Source: CAXBDP01 sp963974465 (lineage in GTDB: Bacteria > Bacteroidota > Bacteroidia > Cytophagales > Cyclobacteriaceae). Taken from it: a stretch of 64,000 nucleotides of DNA. Shown one piece after another: positions 36,701-46,147 of this stretch. The notes beneath the pieces are model-generated. The model was not told the origin of the DNA. It saw only the letters and a program-made list of their open reading frames with translations, and did not search any database. Position 1 is the first letter of the stretch, and the number at the start of each line of letters is the position of its first letter. The stretch lies in assembly GCA_049340005.1 (NCBI GenBank), contig JBMPIY010000016.1. One strand, given 5' to 3'. The position numbers and the translations under genes are program-made.

Positions 36701-36800
36701 GGCTTCTCTTAGTGCAGGTGATCCAACAACATTTAGATCTGACGCTTATGTGTATCCGATGTTTAGGACTTTCACTGCAGCAATTGAAGTAAGATTTTAA
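33708..36800 (+). CDS. SusC/RagA-type TonB-linked outer membrane transporter (pair 1)
   Basis: A 1030-residue outer-membrane receptor. Signal peptide ends near VANAQ. A carboxypeptidase-regulatory-like domain follows (TVTGKVISGDDREGMPAV ... ITELDGSYSI), then the TonB-box region EIVVTGVAVGTPTKK, the plug (IRLRGVTAISGDQQPLIIVDG; EVLKGAAASSLYGSLAGNG), and a large beta-barrel ending in aromatic EVRF. With its SusD partner it should import an oligomer too large for porins. It lies 18 nt upstream of that gene. It is clearly paralogous to the SusC at 43093. An S8 protease downstream suggests peptides rather than glycans, which is inference. A second ATG at 33714 is a possible start. Confidence 0.93.
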   Translation: MSMKKYLLLCFSVLFAGVFVANAQTRTVTGKVISGDDREGMPAVSVQVKGTTSGAITELDGSYSIQVSGPDAVLVFSFVGYVSKEEVVGNRSVINVTLQSDVTELGEIVVTGVAVGTPTKKLGFAIGKIGEEALREVPATDPGNAIRGKVSGVQIVQGTGRPGTAPTIRLRGVTAISGDQQPLIIVDGVITQGSLADINMNDVETIEVLKGAAASSLYGSLAGNGVIQIITKRGAGGDGETRITVRQEVGNSYLARQVPLAYHHRFELNPDGSFVLTNPDNPNTRVEAPDNIIDNPYPQTFNNQELLFKPQPFFTTNVSVANSGAKTNFFLGVENLNQGGVVVDLPAFKRQSLRLNVDHQLNSKLKITSSTLYVNSDRPTNGENGQGGLFYPILAHEPDQDLFANRDGGVLPRSQSNLQNPLYEVRNLEYRRERRRLLQNFQSSYKILDWWTVEGQFSMDREWNTNENYRPKGYITQNRPEGELGSLSNTWGNSSAEVVTASSYFRKKFGDWNTLVTLRYQFEKYLTESNSTSGSNFAVEDIPRFQNLDPTTLNITNSLTDVRAENLFFNLGFDYQDKYIFEGLVRRDGSSLFGENERYQVFYRATAAYRITEDITIPGINELKVRGSYGTSGSRPGFAAQYETFSLSRGVASKAVLGNPDLKPSRISEFEFGVNATFLDKFNFEFNYADINADDQILLVPLPGVAGFSSQWRNAGLVSTKALEFSLGSYIKDTQDFSWDFNIVASNAISKVERLDVPPLLRGDGITSGMFRITEGEEFGVMYGNRFAKSANDFILDENGFITNISGYVPGAANNKTPEQFERNSEGYMVPVGTEYTNAETAVLLYDPETGQKLDAKIGNSRPDLILGLNQNIRYKNFALFVLLDAQIGGDIYNSSRQNMYFQERHGDLDQSGRPEGQRRAATYYSSAVSLYNGATPSEHFVEKATYMKLREVALNYRFDNAFMQRVGLGNVLQDAKLSFIGRNLLTFTDYSGFDPEVASLSAGDPTTFRSDAYVYPMFRTFTAAIEVRF

Positions 36801-36818
36801 TTTTAAAGAACAGCAAAA

Positions 36819-38324
36819 ATGAAAAATACAAAAATTAAATTCTTCGGTTTGTTACTTGCTGGGATGTCATTCATTGCAGTAAGTTGCGCGGATCTTGAGG
36901 TGGAAAACCTTAACAATCCGAATACGGACAAAGTACTAGCAACCCCTGAGGATCTCAAGGGGCTAGTAGGTGGTGCTTATTCAGATTTGTATGCAATATT
37001 CTATAACTATAGAGGCAACACAAATCTAGAACACACTGCGGATCATACTACCAATACTAACAATGTTAGAAACTGGTGGTCTGAATTTAAAGTGGAGCCT
37101 AGACCTCAGTTTGCAAATAGTTTGGCTAGTGCAAACAGAGTTCAAATTGTTGATGCCCCATTCTCATTGATGAACTCTGCTATTTCTGCTGCTTTAGATG
37201 TAATTAAGCAAATAGAAAATAATGGAGTAACCATAGGTGATGATACCCAAATGGTGTTGGCAGCTGCTTACTTTGTGAAAGGTTTAGCGGGAGGTTATCT
37301 AGCAAGCACTTTCGATCAGGCCTATCTGGTAGATAAAGACACAGAACTTGGTGGTTTAGGATTGTCTCCTTATGCCGATGTTATGGATTTGGCAATTGCT
37401 GATTTGGAAAGAGTAATTCAGATTTCAAATGCAAATTCGTTCACACTTGAAAATACCTACATTAATACACCTAGTCCCATGAGCAATAGTGAGCTTTCTA
37501 GATTAGCGAGCTCATATGCAGCGCATTTCCTAATGACTGAAAGCAGAACGAAAGCAGCTAATGATGCGAATGATTGGGCTAGAATCTTAAATTTTGCTCG
37601 TAATGGTATTACAAGTGATTATATTTTAGTTCTAGATAATGAAAACTGGCAAAACTGGTTTATGGATCTTTCAGGACTTGATTGGTACTTCAGAGTCGAC
37701 CATAGAGTGATTCAAGCTTTTGATCCAAATTATCCTTCAAGGTTCCCTTTGGCTAATAACGCTACTGTTCCTCCCGCTGTTACTAATGATAAGCGTATAG
37801 ACTTGTACTTCAAGTACGAATCTGATATTTCTAGATTTAATTTAACACGAGGAGCACAGTTAAGAAGTCATTATAGAATTTCTAGATGGGATCCTTTGTA
37901 TCTAAACAGTGGTATTGGCCCAATTCCGGTTTTCCACAAGTACATCAATGATTTGATAATTGCGGAAGCTGAAGCTATGACAGGTAACTTAACTGCAGCA
38001 ATTAACATCCTTAATTCTGGCAATAGAGTTACAGTTGGTGAATTGCCTCCACTTCAAATGAATCTTACAAGAAATCAAGTTCTTGACATCATTTGGGATG
38101 AGAGAGATATCGAAATTTGCAGATCCGATTGGGCAGTTCCTTTTATGGATGCAAGAAGAAGAGGTATCCTTCAAAAAGGAGTATTGCTTCATTTACCAGT
38201 CCCGGCTACAGAATTATTGGTGTTAAATTTACCAATTTATACTTTTGGTGGGCAAACTGCTGCAGATGGTATTAATACATCTGATGGTATTGGAGCTTGG
38301 TACACGCCTCCCGGAGTAAACTAA
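36819..38324 (+). CDS. SusD/RagB-type surface lipoprotein (pair 1)
   Basis: A 501-residue lipoprotein with lipobox AVSC (about Cys23) followed by ADLEVENLNNPN, the usual SusD start. The helical TPR-like region and the late motif EAMTGNLTAAINILN are typical. It ends in LHLPVPATELLVLNLP.YTFGG, shared with the second SusD in this window. It caps the SusC barrel as the ligand-binding lid. A strong terminator follows, so SusC and SusD form a two-gene operon. Confidence 0.9.
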   Translation: MKNTKIKFFGLLLAGMSFIAVSCADLEVENLNNPNTDKVLATPEDLKGLVGGAYSDLYAIFYNYRGNTNLEHTADHTTNTNNVRNWWSEFKVEPRPQFANSLASANRVQIVDAPFSLMNSAISAALDVIKQIENNGVTIGDDTQMVLAAAYFVKGLAGGYLASTFDQAYLVDKDTELGGLGLSPYADVMDLAIADLERVIQISNANSFTLENTYINTPSPMSNSELSRLASSYAAHFLMTESRTKAANDANDWARILNFARNGITSDYILVLDNENWQNWFMDLSGLDWYFRVDHRVIQAFDPNYPSRFPLANNATVPPAVTNDKRIDLYFKYESDISRFNLTRGAQLRSHYRISRWDPLYLNSGIGPIPVFHKYINDLIIAEAEAMTGNLTAAINILNSGNRVTVGELPPLQMNLTRNQVLDIIWDERDIEICRSDWAVPFMDARRRGILQKGVLLHLPVPATELLVLNLPIYTFGGQTAADGINTSDGIGAWYTPPGVN

Positions 38325-38338
38325 TCTTAATAATTTTC

Positions 38339-38377
38339 AAAAAAGCCATTTTTAGTTTCGACTAGAAATGGCTTTTT
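38339..38377 (+). terminator. Terminator after SusCD pair 1
   Basis: AAAAAGCCATTT and AAATGGCTTTTT form a 12-bp stem with T run, 15 nt after the SusD stop. Confidence 0.85.
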
Positions 38378-38422
38378 ATTTTTATTTCCACTTAATTCGT
38401 TAGTGATTTTATCTTCATTCCC

Positions 38423-38941
38423 ATGCAGCGTTTTTTAGCAATTCTCTTTCTAATATCGATCCTTGCTTGTTCCACCAATAGGGATTTTAAAGAAATATCC
38501 TCAACAGAATTTGATCTAAAAATATTAGGTGAATTTACCGAGGAGGATTGGTTGCAAATAGATAATGTAAAATTTATCCACATGCCATATCAAATCCCAT
38601 TTGAGGAAATTGCATTTGAAGACTTACATTCGTTTGACGGGCAAATCCACACGATCAAGTTGCCTGTTTCTAGACAAAAAGTTACTATAGCCGATGGAAT
38701 AGAAAGAACTTCAATTTATAGGGACACTGATTTTCTGACTTTTTATATCAGGTTTTTAAATGTTGTTAATTTTGCTCCTAATTTAGCGAGTGAATCCACA
38801 GATAATCAATCAATAACTTATAGATTTGAAGCTGGTGCAACCTTACATCTTCAAAAAAGGTTACACTTCTGGCGGGAGGATAAGCGTACAATATCTGTTC
38901 AATATTCTTCTGACTATCCAATAAGCTTGGGAGTTAAATGA
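38423..38941 (+). CDS. Small lipoprotein, paralogue of the one at 49642
   Basis: A 172-residue lipoprotein with lipobox ILAC (Cys16). The mature part begins with FDLKILGEFTEEDWLQIDNV and ends HFWREDKRTISVQYSSDYPI. No known family recognised. Both ends resemble the lipoprotein at 49642-50172: (D/E)xxWxxID near the start, and R(E/D)DKxIxVxxSSxY near the end. Both sit next to a SusCD pair. It lies after the SusCD terminator and before the S8 protease, 72 nt upstream of the latter. It carries one GCGGGAGG octamer, the last before the octamer-free region. Confidence 0.7.
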   Translation: MQRFLAILFLISILACSTNRDFKEISSTEFDLKILGEFTEEDWLQIDNVKFIHMPYQIPFEEIAFEDLHSFDGQIHTIKLPVSRQKVTIADGIERTSIYRDTDFLTFYIRFLNVVNFAPNLASESTDNQSITYRFEAGATLHLQKRLHFWREDKRTISVQYSSDYPISLGVK

Positions 38942-39013
38942 TTTTTAACCGTCAGTAGAATTAGAATTTTTTTCAAACATTAAGTTGTAAACTTTTTTCT
39001 AAATGAATTGATT

Positions 39014-42000
39014 ATGTTGAGGAATAGATTTTACACTCAGATGCGTACTAAATTCACTGTATTTATCATACTTACACTTTTGTGTAGTGGTTCTGCTGTT
39101 GCTCAAGAAAAGATTAAAATTGATTCAAGCAAGTATTCAATTCCAAGCAGGGAATTCCTCAACCAAAGAATTGATAACAATAAGAATGATTATTTAAAAA
39201 TATATGCCGACCGATATAATCTAGAGTTTATTAGAAAAAATGGTCAATTAAATCAAGATAGCGAATATCTATTCTATGATTTGAGTTCAACTGGTCACCC
39301 ACTTTTTATTCATAACTATGAAACAAGATCGGGGAGAGTGGTAAAAGCAGATCAAGTTTACCCATTAGGAAATTCTGGTTTGAGATTAACTGGTAAAAAT
39401 CAAACAATTGGAGTGTTTGATGGAGGCCGAATACAAATCGAGCACAAGGAATTTCAAGGAAGAGCTAGAATGATTGATAATGTCACACTTAATAATTTTC
39501 ATGCAACTCATGTCTCAGGCATTATTGGTTCCGCTGGCATTAATGAAAATGCTCGAGGTATTGCATATGAAAGTTTAATTGATGGTTATACTTTTGATAG
39601 TTTTGATAGTAAACTTATAGATGCCTTAGAGGAAGGTTTAGCAATTAGTAATCACTCATATGGGCCAGCTGCGGGTTGGCAAAGTGATAATTCATGGAGG
39701 TTTAATTGGAGATGGTATGGTGATTCAACAATAAGTGAAACCCAAGATTATAACTTTGGATTTTATGCGGATTGGGCTCAGTTTCATGATGCATTAATTT
39801 ATTATTACCCATATCATATTTTAGTTACATCTGCGGGAAATACAAGGTCTATGAATGGGCCATCTTCGGCACCTTTTGAACATGAAATTTTCCGTAATGG
39901 CAGTTGGGTTCGATCAACGAAAAGAAGAGATCCAAATGGACCTTATGATTCAATGCCTTATGCAGGTGTTGCTAAGAATATCGTTACTGTTGGTGCTGTT
40001 TCAGCAAACGCTCCAACTTCATTCTCAATGGCAAATTTTAGTTCATGGGGGCCTACAGATGATGGACGAATTAAACCTGATTTAGTAGGTGTAGGTGTAG
40101 GGGTTTTTTCTACAGTGGAAAACACAAATGATCAAATAGATAGATATTCCACACTTCAAGGAACATCAATGTCAAGTCCGAATGTTGCAGGTGGCTTGCT
40201 GTTAATTCGACAGCATTTTATCCAACAACATAGTTATATTCCACTTGCATCAACTGTAAAAGGATTAGCCATTCATACAGCGCGGCAACATCAAGCCGCT
40301 GGAGTAGGACCCAACTATAGATTCGGTTGGGGCTTATTGGATGTGGAGCAAGCAACAAACCAAATAACAAAACTTGATTCGACTTCTTTCATTATAGAAG
40401 AATTTGTTCTCGAGGAAAATGAAATAAGTGAAAAGAAAATTTATTCTGATGGTATTAGCGATCTTAAAGTAACCGTTGTGTGGACAGACCCTGAAGGTGA
40501 TATCCCTACGGCTGCACTCAATCCGAAGGATACCATTTTGGTAAATGATATTGATTTAAAAGTTATTGCACCTGATGGATCTGAATTTTTCCCATTTATT
40601 TTAGACCCAGCGAATCCAACTAAAGAAGCCACAAGAGGTATAAATAATTTAGATAACACAGAGGTTGTTATCATTGAAAATCCGATGGCTGGGGAATATA
40701 AAATTCAGATATCTCACAAGAAGAATAATTTAGTAAATGGGTTTCAGATTATTTCTTTGATTGGCTCTGGAAGTAGTTTAGCTTCTGATTTTAAAAATCT
40801 TTACTGGATTGGTGGAAATGGTAATTGGAATGATCCAAATAATTGGTCGGAATCACAGAATGGCATTTCGGCATCTCGAACCCCAAATAGTAAGGATATC
40901 GTAAGATTTGACAATTCATCTTTTCAAAGCAAAAATCAAACTGTAATTATTCCTAATGATGCCAAAGCATTAAATTTGATTTATTCATCTGATTCTTTGG
41001 CAAATTTCGATTTTTCAAATGGAAAGCTTCAACTGAGTGGGTCATTTATATTGACTAAAAAAATGGAATTAACTGGAGAGGGATTAATTGAAATGACAGG
41101 CGAGAATTTAAAGTTTAATGGATTCACATCTGCTGGAAATGATTTATCAGGGATTGACTTAATAATTAATAGTGATGATGGTTATTATGAAATTGAAGAT
41201 AGTTTGACCATTAATTCCATTACTCTTGAGAAAGGAATTCTTGATCTAAATAACAAGTTCCTGAAAGTTAATCAGATAATTTCCCAAGGAATTGATCCTA
41301 CATCTATAGATTTAAGAAACGCCCAAATAGAAGTCGGTAGTAAACTTGATTTTGGAGATAGCACAAAATTTATCTTGGCTGATAACTCAACAATTACCTT
41401 TGGCAAGGATGCCACTGCTTCTTCTAGTTTTACCTTTAAGTCTCCAAGAGCTGCATTTAATAAGCTAATTGTATTGGACGGTTCACTAGATATTTCTGGC
41501 GAGCATTCTTTTAAGATAATAAAAAACAGTAGTGCTGTATTAATTAATGAGAATACAATTGTTGATTCTTTATTCCTAGGAGCCAATAGTCAATTGACCT
41601 TGAATGATGGAGTTGAGTTAAGCTCAAATTTCTTATCAATCAATTCCTCTGTGGGCAATGAAGTAAGCATTACTGGGTTGGAAGACGGCTTTGGCTACTT
41701 GAAGATATCAGAAAATGTTAAATATTGCTTTGATTTTCTTTTAGTAAATAATGTGTCAAATATTGGAGAAGCTACCTTAAATGCGGGAGTCAATGGGCAA
41801 CTAACTGGTATTGTCGAAGGCTGGTCTGCTACAAATTGTGAAGATGTACTGTTTGCAGACTATATATACGAGAATGCTTGTTTAGATGGTGTAACTAGGT
41901 TCACTAGTACCAGTACTGGTAACCCATCTGAAATAACTTGGCAAATAAGTACAGAAGAAGGCGAGGTATTGATTTCTCAAAATTCAGAAGACCTCGAGTT

Positions 42001-42586
42001 TGTGTTTGAAGAATCGGGTGTTTATGTGATTGCACTTGAAATTAGTGATGGTGAAATTGTTAAAAATTTCACGCAGCGAATTAATATAGCTGAGAATCCA
42101 CTCAAAAGTTTAGTGATTTTTGAAGATAATGATTTATTGGTAGCTTCTTTAAGTGGGCTTTCATACCAATGGTTTTTAGACGGAGAGCTTTTAGTGGATG
42201 CTACACAAAGACTTTATAATCCTGTAGATCCAGGAAACTATCAAGTAGTAGCAATTAATGGAAGATGCAGTTTTACTTCACCAATATTCACCGTACATAA
42301 TACAGTAGTAGGCATCGATGATGAATTTAATGATTATGGAATAATAGTCTTCCCAAACCCAGCTACGGAATTATTAAATATTAAGTTTAATTCTTCTGAA
42401 TTTGACAATGAAATTTCAATCAGCCTGATGGGTCTTACGGGAAACTTACTTTGGAAGGATATAGTAAATACAAATAGTCGAAATTACGAAATCCAACTTC
42501 CGATTTCTCAAATTCCAGCTGGAGTTTATGTCCTGATAATTGAATTTGATAATAGAAAACTAAGAAAAAAAATAATAGTAGATTAA
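39014..42586 (+). CDS. T9SS-secreted S8 (subtilisin) peptidase with C-terminal sorting domain
   Basis: A protein of about 1190 residues. After a signal peptide (cleaved near SAVAQ) comes a subtilisin domain with the catalytic triad in IGVFDGGRIQIEH (Asp), NFHATHVSGIIGS (His) and GTSMSSPNVAGG (Ser), and the oxyanion asparagine in VTSAGNTRS. A beta-sandwich region, a YWIGGNGNWNDPNNW segment, a long beta-rich region and a PKD-like domain follow. The last 80 residues form a T9SS type A sorting domain (FPNPATELLNIKF ... GVYVLIIEFDN). It should be exported to the surface or medium and may supply peptides to the neighbouring SusCD systems. Starts at 39014 (ATG), 39041 (ATG, best signal peptide) or 39008 (TTG) are possible. 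Confidence 0.9.
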   Translation: MLRNRFYTQMRTKFTVFIILTLLCSGSAVAQEKIKIDSSKYSIPSREFLNQRIDNNKNDYLKIYADRYNLEFIRKNGQLNQDSEYLFYDLSSTGHPLFIHNYETRSGRVVKADQVYPLGNSGLRLTGKNQTIGVFDGGRIQIEHKEFQGRARMIDNVTLNNFHATHVSGIIGSAGINENARGIAYESLIDGYTFDSFDSKLIDALEEGLAISNHSYGPAAGWQSDNSWRFNWRWYGDSTISETQDYNFGFYADWAQFHDALIYYYPYHILVTSAGNTRSMNGPSSAPFEHEIFRNGSWVRSTKRRDPNGPYDSMPYAGVAKNIVTVGAVSANAPTSFSMANFSSWGPTDDGRIKPDLVGVGVGVFSTVENTNDQIDRYSTLQGTSMSSPNVAGGLLLIRQHFIQQHSYIPLASTVKGLAIHTARQHQAAGVGPNYRFGWGLLDVEQATNQITKLDSTSFIIEEFVLEENEISEKKIYSDGISDLKVTVVWTDPEGDIPTAALNPKDTILVNDIDLKVIAPDGSEFFPFILDPANPTKEATRGINNLDNTEVVIIENPMAGEYKIQISHKKNNLVNGFQIISLIGSGSSLASDFKNLYWIGGNGNWNDPNNWSESQNGISASRTPNSKDIVRFDNSSFQSKNQTVIIPNDAKALNLIYSSDSLANFDFSNGKLQLSGSFILTKKMELTGEGLIEMTGENLKFNGFTSAGNDLSGIDLIINSDDGYYEIEDSLTINSITLEKGILDLNNKFLKVNQIISQGIDPTSIDLRNAQIEVGSKLDFGDSTKFILADNSTITFGKDATASSSFTFKSPRAAFNKLIVLDGSLDISGEHSFKIIKNSSAVLINENTIVDSLFLGANSQLTLNDGVELSSNFLSINSSVGNEVSITGLEDGFGYLKISENVKYCFDFLLVNNVSNIGEATLNAGVNGQLTGIVEGWSATNCEDVLFADYIYENACLDGVTRFTSTSTGNPSEITWQISTEEGEVLISQNSEDLEFVFEESGVYVIALEISDGEIVKNFTQRINIAENPLKSLVIFEDNDLLVASLSGLSYQWFLDGELLVDATQRLYNPVDPGNYQVVAINGRCSFTSPIFTVHNTVVGIDDEFNDYGIIVFPNPATELLNIKFNSSEFDNEISISLMGLTGNLLWKDIVNTNSRNYEIQLPISQIPAGVYVLIIEFDNRKLRKKIIVD

Positions 42587-43092
42587 CTAGCCATTTTCAT
42601 AATAATATTTACCAATTGGCTTGCTAGCTAAAAATAAAAATACGTTGCTTTTAAGATTTTAAATTATTTATAATCAAAGAGTTAAAAATTTATCTTTCAA
42701 ATTCCATTTAAAGTTATTAATGAAAATTTTTAGCTAACCATTAAGTTGAAAATATTTCACCACTTTCAGATTAAAAGCAGTTTTTCACCAATTACCTTGA
42801 AGGTCAATAGAATTTTTTTTGTATCTGGCTATATTATAATTTCACACCTAAGACCCCAGTATCAGAAAGAGATAACCTGAACTTCTTTTTAAGCTCAAAG
42901 AGTAGATAGTCAGATGTTTACTTTTATATAGCTTCAAAGAATGAAGTTTTCAGAACGACAAGAATTTGAGGGGCTTAGGAAGTAGGAGCGATGAATGTTT
43001 AAAAGAAGTTAATGTTTTTTTTTTGTTAATAAATTCAAATGCTTACTTTTGGTTTGACGCCAAAATTAATTTTTACTTAAACTTTTAACTTT
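42587..43092. other. AT-rich intergenic region before SusC pair 2, with promoter
   Basis: 506 nt without a gene. The right end carries the promoter described at 43022-43051. An imperfect AGCCA/TGGCT repeat just after the protease gene (about 42589-42630) may be a weak terminator. Nothing else was recognised. Confidence 0.5.
43022..43051 (+). promoter_or_regulatory. Promoter of SusCD pair 2
   Basis: TTTG (43022-43025), an 18-nt spacer and TACTTTTG (43044-43051) fit the Bacteroidota consensus well, giving a leader of about 35 nt before the SusC start at 43093. Confidence 0.65.
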
Positions 43093-46000
43093 ATGAAGAA
43101 CTATTTACTTATGACAGTTCTGCTTTGCTTTGCGGTAGTTAATCTATCGTTCGGGCAAACGCGGACTATTACAGGTACTGTAACTTCTGCTGAAGATGGT
43201 GAGCCACTTCCAGCAGTTAGTATACAGTTGAAGGGTACTACTACTGGTGCCATTACCGAACTTGATGGAACATATCGCATAAATGTACCACAAGACGGTG
43301 GTGTATTGGTATTTTCATTTGTCGGATTAACAACCAAGGAAGTTAGTATTGGCAACAATACAGTTATTGATGTTTCGCTTGAGTCTGATATTCAAACTTT
43401 GGGTGAAATTGTCGTAACAGGTGTTGCTGCTGGTACTCCAGAGAAGAAGTTAAGTTTTACAGTTGGAAAGTTGAATGAAGAAATCATTCAACAGGCTCCT
43501 GCAGTAAATGCTGCGGCTGCATTGCAAGGCAAGATTGCTGGTGTGCGAGTTGTACAGAGTTCGCAGCCTGGTTCAAATGCTAGTATTCAATTAAGAGGAG
43601 CCTCTGCTATTGGTACAGGTGCTTCAGAACCATTAGTTGTGGTTGATGGAGTCTTGACGGAAGGTGGTTTATCAATAGTTAATGCCCAAGATATTGAAAG
43701 AATCGAAGTATTGAAGGGAGCTTCCGCTGCCTCTTTGTTTGGTTCTCGTGCAGCAAATGGAGTAATTCAAATTTTCACAAAGACTGGGGCTTCGAATGCT
43801 GTTGGCCAAACTGTAATTCGTATTAGAAATGAGTATGGCGGAGCAGCGGCTTATAACTCAAGAGCTCCAAAAAAGACTAGTCATCACCATTTCTTGACTA
43901 ACGCGGATGGTACAATTCAGGTGAATGATACAGGGGTTACCTTTTTAGGTATAGCAGATCCTAGAGGAATTGCAGATAAGCCATTTGCAGAACCAATTTA
44001 TGATCACCTTTCTCAAGTATTTGATGGTGGTACATTTATGACGAATTATGTTGCCATTTCACATAATAGTGGAAAATCAAATATATTGACATCAGTAGAG
44101 CATCAAAATAATTCTGGCCCAATTATGTTTAATGAAGGTTCTAGAAGATTCAATTTTAGGGTAAACTTGGATCATAATGTAACTGATCGCCTTAAAGTAA
44201 CAGCTCGAACCTTATTTGCTAGATCAACTAATGATACAAAAGGAATAAATGGATATGGGGGTACTCGATCTGTGCTAAGGACATTATTTATGATGGATCC
44301 TACTGCAGATTTGTTTTTGCCTAATGATAATGGAACTCCATATAAATGGAATATCAATAAGTATAACGACACTGATGGGACAAATCCTCTTTATGGGTTA
44401 TCTAGAGTAAGAAGAGATGGTTATACAACTAGATTTTTAGGAAATTTTGGAGCTAGTTATGAAGTAGCTAATGGCCTTTCAATTGAATATGCATTTGGCA
44501 TTGATAATGATACTGGTAATTCAAATCGTTTTCTTAACAAAGGACATTTGGATAGATCAGCTGGTGATGCGCCTTTGCTAGGTTCTGTTTATAGAGATTG
44601 GAATGAAGAAAATGCAATTACATCAAGCACTACTTTAGTGTATGTTAAAAAGTTTGGAGATTTCAATCTAAGATCCAGATTATTTTACATGTATGAGAAC
44701 AGATTTGAAAAGGAGTTTGATGCTGCAGGCTCTGCTTTGAATGTAAGTGGGTTAAATGTATTACAGAATGCAACAGTTCACTCTCCTCCATTTTCAAGGA
44801 GTGAAGAAGTAACAGCGAATAATTTTGCATTTGCGGCTGGTGGGGATTATTTGGATAAATATATATTTGATGTTATTGTTCGTCGTGAAGCTGTATCACT
44901 TTTTGGAGCTGATGAAAGGTGGGCAAATTTTGGAAGAATTTCTACGGCATATAGATTGACAGAAGATATATACATCCCAGGTTTCCAAGAGCTTGCTCTT
45001 AGAGCATCCTATGGAACTTCTGGTAGACGTCCAGGTTTTACTGCACAATATGAAAGATTTAATGTCTCCAATGCAGGTGTTGTGGCATCTCTTGGTAATT
45101 TGGGTAATAGAAATTTGAAACCTGCCACAACTGCTGAATTGGAATTAAGTTTAAATGCTGAGTTTTTGAATAAATTCTCATTTAGTGGTGGGTATTCAAC
45201 CCAACAGAATAGAGATCAGATTTTAAATATCCCTATTACTGCTGCTACAGGATTTAACAATCAAGTACAGAATGCAGGTACATTAGAAACAAATACTATT
45301 GAATTAACCCTTGGGTATAGTGCAATACAATCACGTGATGTTTCTTTAGATTTTAATGTAGTATTTGATCGTACGAGACAAAAAATCACCGAATTTGATA
45401 GACCTGCGCAGCTTACAGGATATACAATCTGGAGACCTGGTGCTACATTGGGTGTAATTGCAGGACAGCAAATAGCTACTTCATTAGAAGAAGTGGCAAA
45501 TCAAGTACCGGCAGGGCAAACCTTGGAGAATTATTTCACAATTAATAGAGATGGTTATGTGATTAGAAGTGGTACTGAATTTACTGCTGATGAAAGAGCA
45601 ATAATTGTAAGAGATGATACCGGGGCACCTCTAATTATGGATATAGGTGATTTTAATGCCGATTTCAATATGGGTATTAATACAACTTTCCGTTACAAAG
45701 GCTTGAATGTGTATATGCTATGGGATACGCAAGTTGGAGGTAATACCTACTTCCAAGGTGGCCAATGGATGGCTAGAGATCTAATACATCCAATGTTTGA
45801 TCAGTCAATGTACCCAGAAGGTCAGCAGAAATATACTGCTTACTTTAGCAGTTTGTACAATGTACAGAACGTTACATCTCATTGGGTAGAAGATTCTGAT
45901 TATATACGAATGAGAGAGTTGTCTCTTAATTATTCAGTTAGTGAAAGTCAATTGGATAAACTTGGCTCATTTGGTTTTATTAAAGGTGTTAAATTCGGAG

Positions 46001-46137
46001 TTGTTGGAAGAAACTTATTGTTGTTCTCTAAGTATCCTGGATTTGACCCTGAAGTGGGTAATGCCTTAACAAGAGTAGATGATTTTGATTATCCTCTTAC
46101 AAGGACTTTTAGTGGTTCAATTGAGTTTATATTTTAA
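43093..46137 (+). CDS. SusC/RagA-type TonB-linked outer membrane transporter (pair 2)
   Basis: A 1014-residue outer-membrane receptor with a signal peptide ending near SFGQ. A regulatory-like domain (TITGTVTSAEDGEPLPAVS ... ITELDGTYRI), the EIVVTGVAAGTPEKK box, the plug (IQLRGASAIGTGASEPLVVV; EVLKGASAASLFGSRAANG) and the barrel ending in IEFIF follow. The shared LGEIVVTGVA(A/V)GTPxKKL box and the GTTxGAITELDG segment show that it is a paralogue of the SusC at 33708. The partner SusD starts 10 nt downstream. Substrate unknown. Confidence 0.93.
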   Translation: MKNYLLMTVLLCFAVVNLSFGQTRTITGTVTSAEDGEPLPAVSIQLKGTTTGAITELDGTYRINVPQDGGVLVFSFVGLTTKEVSIGNNTVIDVSLESDIQTLGEIVVTGVAAGTPEKKLSFTVGKLNEEIIQQAPAVNAAAALQGKIAGVRVVQSSQPGSNASIQLRGASAIGTGASEPLVVVDGVLTEGGLSIVNAQDIERIEVLKGASAASLFGSRAANGVIQIFTKTGASNAVGQTVIRIRNEYGGAAAYNSRAPKKTSHHHFLTNADGTIQVNDTGVTFLGIADPRGIADKPFAEPIYDHLSQVFDGGTFMTNYVAISHNSGKSNILTSVEHQNNSGPIMFNEGSRRFNFRVNLDHNVTDRLKVTARTLFARSTNDTKGINGYGGTRSVLRTLFMMDPTADLFLPNDNGTPYKWNINKYNDTDGTNPLYGLSRVRRDGYTTRFLGNFGASYEVANGLSIEYAFGIDNDTGNSNRFLNKGHLDRSAGDAPLLGSVYRDWNEENAITSSTTLVYVKKFGDFNLRSRLFYMYENRFEKEFDAAGSALNVSGLNVLQNATVHSPPFSRSEEVTANNFAFAAGGDYLDKYIFDVIVRREAVSLFGADERWANFGRISTAYRLTEDIYIPGFQELALRASYGTSGRRPGFTAQYERFNVSNAGVVASLGNLGNRNLKPATTAELELSLNAEFLNKFSFSGGYSTQQNRDQILNIPITAATGFNNQVQNAGTLETNTIELTLGYSAIQSRDVSLDFNVVFDRTRQKITEFDRPAQLTGYTIWRPGATLGVIAGQQIATSLEEVANQVPAGQTLENYFTINRDGYVIRSGTEFTADERAIIVRDDTGAPLIMDIGDFNADFNMGINTTFRYKGLNVYMLWDTQVGGNTYFQGGQWMARDLIHPMFDQSMYPEGQQKYTAYFSSLYNVQNVTSHWVEDSDYIRMRELSLNYSVSESQLDKLGSFGFIKGVKFGVVGRNLLLFSKYPGFDPEVGNALTRVDDFDYPLTRTFSGSIEFIF

Positions 46138-46147
46138 TATTTAGACT